Assembly: GCA_015522395.1 (NCBI GenBank) | Contig: WAMH01000091.1 | Span: 1-5,304, forward strand | Direction: 5' to 3' | DNA length: 5,304 nucleotides | DNA from: Thermococcus sp. | GTDB taxonomy: Archaea > Methanobacteriota_B > Thermococci > Thermococcales > Thermococcaceae | In this document: in pieces, positions 1-5,074 of the stretch | Layout: every line of letters starts with the position of its first letter | Position numbering within the stretch: position 1 is the stretch's first letter | Notes under the pieces: generated by a model | Told to the model about the DNA's origin: nothing | What the model saw: the letters and a program-made list of their open reading frames with translations, nothing else | The model's database searches: none | Position numbers and translations under genes: made by a program

Positions 1-175
1 CCTTCAGCGCGCCCCAATCGGGGGAGCCTTCAAGGACGAGCTTTTTTGTGAACACAACCTCGTCGAACCACTCTCTCGCGAGTTCATAAGCTTCCTCACT
101 CCTCACGTCCATCTCGACGGAGTAATCCCGCGAGAAGGAGACTTCCTCTTCGGTTATTTCAGGCCCCGCGCTCAT
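1..175 (-). CDS. rnp3: RNase P protein component 3 (Rpp30 homologue), N-terminal part, runs off the left edge
   Basis: The family is a protein subunit of archaeal RNase P, the ribonucleoprotein that removes 5' leaders from pre-tRNAs; the Rpp30 subunit has a TIM-barrel-like fold and acts with Pop5. Only the first 58 residues are present. The stretch around residues 20-41, with EMDVRSEEAYELAREWFDEV, matches the N-terminal part of the Pyrococcus Rpp30 protein (PH1877 type) as I recall it, which reads [20 protein letters not shown] there. The ATG at 175-173 was chosen because it leaves the usual short lead-in before this block and overlaps the upstream stop as ATGA, with GGAGG just before it. That arrangement suggests translational coupling to the DUF54 gene and one shared transcript. 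The residues before the match are a few more than in Pyrococcus, which is unremarkable. Identification rests on the N-terminal block alone, but the neighbour supports it. Confidence 0.87.
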   Translation of the reverse strand, partial: MSAGPEITEEEVSFSRDYSVEMDVRSEEAYELAREWFDEVVFTKKLVLEGSPDWGALK

Positions 176-627
176 TCCTCCAGCCACTCCCTGACGGCTT
201 TAACCACAGCCTCCTTTCTCATCGGGAAGGCCTTGACCTTTATCCTAACCTGAACGACATCAGCTCCCTCGTCTATCTCGACGTCGCCCAGATAGGCCTT
301 CTGCTTGTTGAATCGGATGTAGAAGGTTCCTTCCTCGTCGACCTTCTCGTCGAGGTGTTCAAGGAGATAGCCCCTGTCCTCTTCGCTCAGGAGTTCCTTA
401 AAGTGCTCCAGGAAGGTTCTAACGGCCCTGCTCCTCTTTATCTCCACGTTGATGACCTTGATCGGGTTGCCGAAGAAGCCCTTCGTCTCGTCGATGTCAA
501 AGATTATGTCGTCCCCGTCTATCTCCTCGGGAATGAAGGTCGCTATCGCGTCGAGGACCTTGTCCTCGTCTTCCGTCGCCTGGATGAAGGTGGTAAGCCT
601 GACGTGATGTGCCTGAAGCTTCGCCAT
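172..627 (-). CDS. DUF54/COG1325 RNA-binding protein, predicted exosome-associated
   Basis: A 151-residue cytosolic protein of the archaeal DUF54 (COG1325, PH1010-like) RNA-binding family, described in the literature as a predicted exosome-associated subunit; its exact function is not established. Family-like blocks are FIQATEDEDKVLDA (14-27), TKGFFGNPIKVINVEIKR (48-65), YIRFNKQKAYLGD (103-115) and the strand VRIKVKAFP (127-135), giving an alternating helix/strand pattern without membrane segments. An in-frame GTG at 636 would add three residues, but it lies inside the GGTGAG ribosome binding site, so ATG 627 is preferred. The stop overlaps the rnp3 start as ATGA, which ties it to tRNA processing. 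A TATA box about 35 bases upstream gives this pair its own promoter. The family call is from recalled motifs; the role in RNA processing is inferred from family and context. Confidence 0.85.
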   Translation of the reverse strand: MAKLQAHHVRLTTFIQATEDEDKVLDAIATFIPEEIDGDDIIFDIDETKGFFGNPIKVINVEIKRSRAVRTFLEHFKELLSEEDRGYLLEHLDEKVDEEGTFYIRFNKQKAYLGDVEIDEGADVVQVRIKVKAFPMRKEAVVKAVREWLEE

Positions 628-631
628 CTTT

Positions 632-637
632 CTCACC
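632..637 (-). promoter_or_regulatory. Ribosome binding site GGTGAG of the DUF54 gene
   Basis: GGTGAG ends four bases before ATG 627. The same bases contain an in-frame GTG at 636, so automated start calling could extend the protein by three residues. The binding-site position favours the ATG. Confidence 0.65.
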
Positions 638-655
638 GGAGTGAATTGGGGAAGC

Positions 656-674
656 GGCTTTAAAAGGTAACCCT
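656..674 (-). promoter_or_regulatory. Archaeal promoter (BRE/TATA) of the DUF54-rnp3 transcript
   Basis: On the minus strand the sequence reads AGGGTTACCTTTTAAAGCC, with a TTTTAAA core at 665-659. Initiation about 25 bases downstream would fall near 637, leaving a leader of roughly ten bases that holds the GGTGAG site. The AGGGTTAC portion recurs at the PAP2 promoter. The rest of the 637-774 spacer shows a pyrimidine-rich minus-strand tract around 737-716 that might end the upstream transcript, but no clear terminator. Confidence 0.6.
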
Positions 675-774
675 AAGCGTGTAGACTGCAGAAACCTATG
701 GTGATATTAACAAGAGCGAGAAGACAAAGAAGCCGATGAAACCCCAAGGTTCTTTTTGTCATTGGACATACCCC

Positions 775-1846
775 TTAATGTCTTCTGGACGTTAAGAGCT
801 TTGCCAAAACGAGGCTGAAGATTACAACCAAGAGGAGAGGCCAGAGGTGGTTTCTTCCTCCTACGTTTCCAGAACCGTGATATGTGTTCGAGTTGTCGGT
901 GGAACTTAAGGGTTTGAAGTGAGTATTGGTTGAGGATGCTGTCGAGGATTGACCTGTTGTTGATACACTCGGCAATTCGTAAGGGCGCGCCAGATTCTCA
1001 AACCGATACTTTACGGAGAGCTGAAACTCCCTCAGCTCAGGTAAGATCTCGATTCCCACCAAGGGGTATGGTCTGAGGGTACTCCCATCAAAATAGAACG
1101 CGTAGAACGGTTCATCGAACATCCGGGAGAGTTCGTCGTAGGTTATTGGTTCGGTTTTCCTTGAGCTGTTCTTCCACAGGAACTGCCCCCAACAGTGCCG
1201 TTTAGGTACTGAGGATACCGGTAGGAGAGCAGGTAAGGTAAAATTGAAGTCCAGCAGGGTCGTTCCAACTCTTTCCCCCGGCTTTTTGATCACCGTGAAG
1301 TTATTTTCGACGACGTCCACCTCAACGAAGGGAACTATCACGATTCCTTTCCCATAAGGGAACGCCACAAGGCTGTCCAGCAGCTCCGTGTCCCACAGGT
1401 AAGGAGAAAGCTCCCGGACGGGCACCCGGTGGGTAGAGGAATTGAAGGAAAACACGACGTAAGTTACCATCGAGTTTTCCAGTTACTAGAAGGACGCTTC
1501 TCTTCACCCTCGCTAGAAGTCTGGAGAGCGTTTTGTTCTGATGGCCGTATCCGTAGTACCAGTCGATATGATACGCGCCGCTCGAGTTTACTAGATAGAA
1601 GGGGTCACGCTGGGTGGGTCGTACATGGGGATGCACTCGCCCGCGTTCATCGGTTCAAGCGCGTAAAAGCCGGTGCTTACGTAGATAACGCCCCCCCGTC
1701 GTTGGGGTAACGGTTACTTGAAAGCCTGAAGAACAGAAATCAACGGTGATTGCCGGTGCCGCGACGGCGTAGGAGGGAAGCTGAACAAGCAGAGAGAACA
1801 ACAGGGCAAGAGCGATTGGTCCCAACCTTAAACGGATGAAGCCCAT
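775..1846 (-). pseudogene. Frameshifted gene for a secreted, C-terminally membrane-anchored protein of unknown function
   Basis: I do not recognise the family. The reading frame starts at ATG 1846 with a signal peptide (basic start, hydrophobic core LALLFSLLVQL, then AVAAPA), so the protein should be exported. It is broken three times: an extra G in a G7 run (1697-1691), a missing C in a C4 run (1604-1601), and an extra A in an A4 run (1478-1475). Without correction, TGA at 1657-1655 ends the first frame after 63 codons. Correcting all three joins every segment into exactly 357 codons including the stop at 775. The corrected product has GVIYVSTGFYALEP after the first join, NSSGAYHIDWYYGYG after the second, GNSMVTYVVFSFNSS across the third, a Ser/Thr/Asn-rich stalk, a helix (LLLVVIFSLVLAKLL) and a basic tail SRRH. 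It has its own TATA box and a GTGAT binding site (1856-1852). It could be a recent pseudogene or a gene with sequencing errors; the intact neighbours favour real damage. Confidence 0.75.
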
Positions 1847-1877
1847 TGGATATCACACAAGGGCCTTGGGTACAACC

Positions 1878-1886
1878 CTTTTAAGT
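1878..1886 (-). promoter_or_regulatory. TATA box of the frameshifted exported-protein gene
   Basis: On the minus strand CTTAAAAGG lies about 35 bases before ATG 1846, so transcription would start near 1857 and leave a short leader carrying the GTGAT binding site. This suggests the gene was independently transcribed rather than being a read-through product of rpl15e. The 1847-1951 spacer shows no other clear element; the rpl15e transcript may end in the weak T-rich tract around 1945-1920. Confidence 0.5.
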
Positions 1887-1951
1887 TTTGTGAGGTCACA
1901 CCATCACAGGTATCAATGGCAATCAAACAGAATAGGATAACCAAAGGGGCA

Positions 1952-2536
1952 TCACTTGCCCCTGCCCTTGTTGGCCCTTATGCTGGGCCTGACCTTCTCG
2001 GCACCCTTGCCCTTGTTCCTCAGGCCGCGGCTCTTCCTTCCGGCTGAGGTGAGACCTCTAAAGACCCTGCCCTTGTGGGCCTTGCCGGCTATCCAGTTGA
2101 TCTTCGGGTCGGCCTTGATGACCGGGTGGTGCGGATCAACGAGGATGACCTCGAACCACCTGTACATACCGTCCTCGCCGACCCAGTAGCTGTTGAGAAC
2201 CTCGAGGTTCGGGTACTTTCTGGCCGCTTTCTCCTCGGCTATCCACTGGAGGCTCTTCTTCGGGCTGTATTTCACCATACCCATCTTGCTCGGCTTCCTA
2301 GCGCCCTTCCACCTGGGCCTCTTCCTTCCGCCCTTCCTCACGCGGACGCGGACGATGACATAACCCTGCTTGGCCTGGTAGCCGAGAGAACGGGCGCGGT
2401 CGAGTCTGGTCGGTCTCTCGACGCGAGTAACCACCGGCTCGCGGCGCCACTTTATCATCCTGACCTTGAGGAGGTCTCCAACGTAGCTCTTTCCCGGGTT
2501 CTTCCAGGCTTCCCTAATGTACTTGTACATTCCCAT
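1952..2536 (-). CDS. rpl15e: Large ribosomal subunit protein L15e
   Basis: A 194-residue, very basic structural protein of the large ribosomal subunit, found in archaea and eukaryotes but not bacteria. The whole length matches the family: MGMYKYIREAWK at the start, RPTRLDRARSLGYQAKQGYV (41-60), the basic block RVRKGGRKRPRWKGARKP (65-82), SPKKSLQWIAEEKAARK (91-107), NSYWVGEDGMYRWFEVILVD (115-134), and the Lys/Gly-rich C-terminus with RVFRGLTSAGRKSRGLRNKG (157-176). The length equals the Pyrococcus protein as I recall it. An in-frame GTG at 2545 lies within the GGTGAG binding site and is rejected as the start. It is divergent from the PAP2 gene and lies upstream, on the same strand, of the DUF54 and rnp3 genes. 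Its leader contains two inverted repeats. Confidence 0.97.
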   Translation of the reverse strand: MGMYKYIREAWKNPGKSYVGDLLKVRMIKWRREPVVTRVERPTRLDRARSLGYQAKQGYVIVRVRVRKGGRKRPRWKGARKPSKMGMVKYSPKKSLQWIAEEKAARKYPNLEVLNSYWVGEDGMYRWFEVILVDPHHPVIKADPKINWIAGKAHKGRVFRGLTSAGRKSRGLRNKGKGAEKVRPSIRANKGRGK

Positions 2537-2540
2537 CCTG

Positions 2541-2546
2541 CTCACC
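2541..2546 (-). promoter_or_regulatory. Ribosome binding site GGTGAG of rpl15e
   Basis: GGTGAG ends four bases before ATG 2536, the same arrangement as at the DUF54 gene. It decides for the MGMYKY start over the in-frame GTG at 2545 contained in the site. Confidence 0.7.
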
Positions 2547-2570
2547 TTCCGTGTTTGTGGTTCTCCCTTA

Positions 2571-2597
2571 CGGGAACATCCCGCGGGTTAACCCCGC
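2571..2597 (-). repeat. Two abutting inverted repeats in the probable rpl15e leader
   Basis: CGGGA-ACA-TCCCG occupies 2571-2583 and GCGGG-TTAAC-CCCGC occupies 2583-2597 (plus-strand letters); each is a perfect 5-base stem with a 3- or 5-base loop, and the second contains the palindrome GGGTTAACCC (2585-2594). If rpl15e is transcribed from the TTAAAAAG element near 2630-2624, both lie in an mRNA leader of roughly 65 bases, where they could fold as hairpins. They could instead be DNA operator sites between the divergent genes. The pairing is seen directly; any function is inferred. Confidence 0.4.
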
Positions 2598-2615
2598 CCA
2601 GTCGGTCGAGTTTCG

Positions 2616-2631
2616 AGGGTTACTTTTTAAG
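2616..2631 (+). promoter_or_regulatory. TATA promoter of the PAP2 gene; the AT-rich core may also serve rpl15e on the other strand
   Basis: AGGGTTACTTTTTAAG has a TTTTTAA core at 2624-2630, about 28 bases before ATG 2653, so the PAP2 transcript should be leaderless or nearly so. Read on the minus strand the same core is CTTAAAAAG, the best candidate I see for the rpl15e promoter, which would start near 2603. Sharing of one AT core by two divergent promoters is inference. Confidence 0.5.
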
Positions 2632-2652
2632 GATTGCGGAGAAGTGAAGACA

Positions 2653-3276
2653 ATGCGGGCGAAGCTTAAACTGCTGGCGGCATTCGTAGCGGTTTATCTA
2701 TCCTGGGACGCCTATGCGCTGGCCTATCCAATCATAGGGCGTTGGAGTGTGAACGTTCTCCCTTACTTCCTGAAACTCCCGCTGACATCCTGTCACTTCG
2801 AGAGATCGATCGTGGAGTGGACGGTTTCCAAAGGGACCCTGCACCGCCTCATGCGGGTGATCTACAACACGGGGTTCTCGGGCTCCATGTTCCTCACGCT
2901 TCTCCTCGTTATCCGCGACGAACGACTTTCGTGGGGGCTGATAAGGAGGTACGCCCTGACCTTCTCGATCCTCGCGGTTTCCTTTGCCCTCTTCCACGTC
3001 TACGCACCTCACATGGTTTACAGCCTCCCGGAGAGGTACGCGCCGAACAACGCCCTGACTCCCCCGGAGTTCGTCTTTCCGTCCCCTCACTGTGCGGTGG
3101 CCTTCGTGAGCCTGATGACGGTCTGGAAGGAAAGGGGACTCCCCGCGTGGCTTCTCAAGGCCTACCTGCTCCTCGTGCCCGTTTCAACCGTCCTCCTGGG
3201 AGAGCACTGGGTCTGGGACGTCCTTGGTGGCCTGGCGGTTGCCGCGCTGGCGGTTCTGCTTGAGAAAAGGGTATAA
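2653..3276 (+). CDS. PAP2 superfamily (Aur1-like) integral membrane phosphatase
   Basis: A 207-residue membrane protein of the PAP2 phosphatase superfamily, which removes phosphate from, or exchanges head groups on, lipid or isoprenoid phosphates. About six hydrophobic segments are visible, roughly at 4-24, 70-87, 99-117, 144-157, 168-183 and 187-203. The catalytic signature appears as PSPHCAVA (143-150) and GEHWVWDVLGG (183-193): His146 would be the acid, His185 the nucleophile and Asp189 its partner. The upstream KxxxxxxRP motif of classic PAP2 enzymes is not evident, as in the Aur1/inositol-phosphoryl-transferase-like branch. The ATG at 2653 was chosen over upstream codons because the TATA box lies 28 bases before it. 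An in-frame GTG at 2644 is part of the GTGA binding-site remnant. The substrate cannot be told from sequence; archaeal isoprenoid or phosphatidylinositol-type lipids are possible. The M24 peptidase gene follows 31 bases later. Confidence 0.8.
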   Translation: MRAKLKLLAAFVAVYLSWDAYALAYPIIGRWSVNVLPYFLKLPLTSCHFERSIVEWTVSKGTLHRLMRVIYNTGFSGSMFLTLLLVIRDERLSWGLIRRYALTFSILAVSFALFHVYAPHMVYSLPERYAPNNALTPPEFVFPSPHCAVAFVSLMTVWKERGLPAWLLKAYLLLVPVSTVLLGEHWVWDVLGGLAVAALAVLLEKRV

Positions 3277-3278
3277 AC
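3266..3278 (+). promoter_or_regulatory. Possible TATA box of the M24 peptidase gene at the PAP2 stop codon
   Basis: AAAAGGGTATAAA combines a purine-rich BRE-like stretch with a TATAAA core that includes the PAP2 TAA stop. Initiation about 25 bases on would fall near 3298-3300, just at the GGTGG binding site of the next gene. The peptidase could therefore be transcribed alone as well as with the PAP2 gene. Confidence 0.45.
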
Positions 3279-3297
3279 CCGAAGGGGAACCCGTTAC

Positions 3298-3302
3298 GGT
3301 GG
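3298..3302 (+). promoter_or_regulatory. Ribosome binding site GGTGG of the M24 peptidase gene
   Basis: GGTGG lies five bases before ATG 3308. The in-frame GTG at 3299 falls within it. The longer reading frame back into the PAP2 gene is rejected. Confidence 0.6.
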
Positions 3303-3307
3303 AACGC

Positions 3308-4384
3308 ATGAGGCTGGAGAAGTTCGTAAGACTCATGAAGGAGCGCGGCTTCGACGGCGCCCTGATAAGCCCCGGGACGAACCTGTATTACCTCACGGGG
3401 CTGCAGGTCCACGAGGCAGGGGAGAGACTGACGGTTCTCGTAGTCAGCTCCGACGGAGACTACCGCCTCCTCGCGCCGAGCCTCTACGAGAACGTTGTGA
3501 GGGACTTCCCTGTCACCTTCTGGCGCGACGGCGAGAACCCCTACGAGAAGCTAGCCTGGATTTTAGCCGAGTTCGAGCTTTCATCGGGGAGACTTTTGGT
3601 TGAGGACACGATGAGGGCGGACTGGCTCATAAACATCCTGCGCGTTGGGAACCGCGGCTTTGATTTTTACCCGCTGAGCTCGGTAATCAGAGAGCTGCGC
3701 ATGAGGAAGGACAGGCACGAGATAGAGCTGATGAAGCACGCGGCCAAGGTCGTTGATCGCGTTTTTGAGGAGCTTTTAAGCTGGGATCTGCTCGGGATGC
3801 GCGAGAGCGAGCTTGCGCTTAAAATCGAGCTTAGGATCCGGGAGCTCTCAGACGGCATTTCATTCGAGCCTATAGTGGCGAGCGGTGAAAACGCGGCCAA
3901 TCCCCACCACGCCCCGGGGAACAGAAGGCTGAGGAAGGGTGACATGGTTATACTCGACTACGGGGCGAAGTGGAAGGGCTACTGCTCGGACATAACGCGG
4001 ACGATAGCCATTGGAAAGCCGAACGAGAAGCTGGTGGAGATATACAAGGTTGTCAGGGAGGCGCAGGAGAAAGCTTACAGGGAGGTTAGGGAGGGTGTAA
4101 AGGCGAAGGAAATCGACGCCGCCGCGAGGGAGACGATAGCGAAAGCCGGATATGGGAAATACTTCACCCACAGGACCGGACACGGCCTCGGCCTGGATGT
4201 GCATGAGGAGCCGTTCATCGGCCCCGACGGGGAAGTGACCCTCGAAAACGGCATGACCTTCACGATAGAGCCGGGCATATACGTCCCCGGGTTGGGAGGT
4301 GTCAGGGTAGAGGACGACGTGGCTGTGATGGACGGGAGGGGAAAGAGGCTGACGAGGGCAGAGAGGGAGCTAATCACCATTTAG
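3308..4384 (+). CDS. M24 family Xaa-Pro dipeptidase/aminopeptidase (prolidase-like)
   Basis: A 358-residue cytosolic metallopeptidase of the M24B (pita-bread) family, which cleaves Xaa-Pro bonds in peptides. An N-terminal creatinase-like domain (about 1-125) starts MRLEKFVRLMKERGFDGALI with NLYYLTG at 25-31. The catalytic domain has all five expected metal ligands: Asp217 (VILDYGA), Asp228 (SDITRT), His292 (GHGLGLDVHEEP), Glu321 (TIEPGIY) and Glu335 (GVRVEDDV). His201 in NPHHAPG and His299 fit the substrate-binding histidines. Length equals family norms, and all key residues are present, so it should be active. It is clearly different in sequence from the main Pyrococcus prolidase PepQ as I remember it, so it is probably a paralogue; I give no symbol. 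The C-terminal codons overlap the converging ABC ATPase gene by 15 bases. Dipeptidase versus aminopeptidase cannot be settled from sequence. Confidence 0.92.
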   Translation: MRLEKFVRLMKERGFDGALISPGTNLYYLTGLQVHEAGERLTVLVVSSDGDYRLLAPSLYENVVRDFPVTFWRDGENPYEKLAWILAEFELSSGRLLVEDTMRADWLINILRVGNRGFDFYPLSSVIRELRMRKDRHEIELMKHAAKVVDRVFEELLSWDLLGMRESELALKIELRIRELSDGISFEPIVASGENAANPHHAPGNRRLRKGDMVILDYGAKWKGYCSDITRTIAIGKPNEKLVEIYKVVREAQEKAYREVREGVKAKEIDAAARETIAKAGYGKYFTHRTGHGLGLDVHEEPFIGPDGEVTLENGMTFTIEPGIYVPGLGGVRVEDDVAVMDGRGKRLTRAERELITI

Positions 4385-5074
4385 AACCTCATTTTCACCC
4401 GTGTCTTCGCCGTAGTCAAAGAGCCTCTCGACTTCACCCCTGACATCCTCCCTTTCTCCACTGAGAATGAGCTTTCCACCGGCCAGAACAGCCACAAAAT
4501 CGACCAGAGAGTAAAGTAGTTTCCAGATGTGGCTTATGATAACGAAGTTGGTGTCGCCACGCAGGCGCCTCAGGATCCGCACAACACGGCGGACGTTGTC
4601 GAAGTCCATGTTGGCGAGAGGCTCGTCGAGTAGAACCAGCTCGGGCCCTCCAACGAACGCCCCCGCCAGGGACAGGTTCTTTCTCATGCCGGAGGAGTAG
4701 TTGCCGATGCGCCCGTCAAGGTAGTCGATTCCAAAGAGCCCGGCCACCCGCTCGACCTCTCCCCCATCGAATCCCTTAACCTCCGCGATCAGTTCAAGCC
4801 ACTCCCTGCCTGTGATCAGCGATGGGAGGGCGGGAGGATCAAAGGAAACCCCCATCCTGAGCTTCAGGTCTTCGCTCCTCCACGGATCCAGTCCAAAGAC
4901 GCGTATCTTTCCGCCGGTGGGCCTGTAGATCCCCGCGGTTATCTTGAGGAAGGTGCTCTTGCCACCTCCATTGGGGCCGAGGATAAGGCTGGCGCCTTCT
5001 GGAATCTCCAAGTTCACCCCGTCTAGTGCCACCACCCGTCCAAAGCGCTTCGTAAGGTTCTCGGTAATTATCAT
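4370..5074 (-). CDS. ABC transporter ATP-binding protein
   Basis: A 234-residue ABC ATPase that would power a membrane transporter or an ABC-2 type exporter. Walker A is GPNGGGKST (33-41), the signature is YSSGM (126-130) in place of LSGGQ, Walker B is LVLLDEP (146-152), the D-loop is LANMD (153-157) and the switch histidine is His182 (IISH). The Q-loop position appears to hold Asp79 (SFDPPALPSLITGREWL), where Gln or, in DrrA/CcmA-like ATPases, Glu is usual; this alignment is by eye. ATG 5074 is chosen because GGAGG (5087-5083) precedes it and the stop of the upstream gene overlaps it as ATGA. A 38-residue extension in frame would lie inside the upstream gene. The C-terminal tail is acidic. 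Partner permease genes are not in the window but may lie to the right. The substrate is unknown. Confidence 0.93.
   Translation of the reverse strand: MIITENLTKRFGRVVALDGVNLEIPEGASLILGPNGGGKSTFLKITAGIYRPTGGKIRVFGLDPWRSEDLKLRMGVSFDPPALPSLITGREWLELIAEVKGFDGGEVERVAGLFGIDYLDGRIGNYSSGMRKNLSLAGAFVGGPELVLLDEPLANMDFDNVRRVVRILRRLRGDTNFVIISHIWKLLYSLVDFVAVLAGGKLILSGEREDVRGEVERLFDYGEDTGENEVLNGD

Noticed and set aside
583..615. Possible C/D box guide RNA (GATGA and CTGA boxes on the plus strand)
   Set aside because: The boxes are too closely spaced for guide regions and the stretch is antisense to conserved coding sequence.
355..663. Plus-strand open frame opposite the DUF54 gene
   Set aside because: It is antisense to a conserved gene with a good start and promoter, and has no binding site of its own that I can see.
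738..760. T-rich tract TTCTTTTTGTC as a plus-strand terminator
   Set aside because: No plus-strand gene lies upstream of it in the window, so there is nothing for it to terminate.
1150..1230. A further pair of compensating frameshifts in the exported-protein gene
   Set aside because: The stretch PKRHCWGQFLW looks odd and another frame reads LNGTVGG, but no stop forces a shift and the current frame continues sensibly, so I do not claim it.
1429..1710. Plus-strand open frame opposite the frameshifted gene
   Set aside because: The minus-strand segments carry the hydrophobic and family-like signals; the plus translation is Arg-rich and featureless.
637..1951. Insertion sequence or integrated element between rpl15e and the DUF54 gene
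   Set aside because: No transposase, terminal inverted repeats, target-site duplication, tRNA or integrase is visible.
2075..2647. Long plus-strand open frame opposite rpl15e
   Set aside because: It is a shadow of a certain ribosomal protein gene, with a low-complexity Leu/Pro-rich translation.
2551..2652. 34-residue N-terminal extension of the PAP2 protein
   Set aside because: It would need translation to begin upstream of the TATA box at 2624-2630 and it lies in the rpl15e leader; ATG 2653 fits the promoter.
3224..3307. 28-residue N-terminal extension of the M24 peptidase
   Set aside because: It lies inside the PAP2 gene in another frame and precedes the GGTGG binding site; the family begins near MRLEKF.
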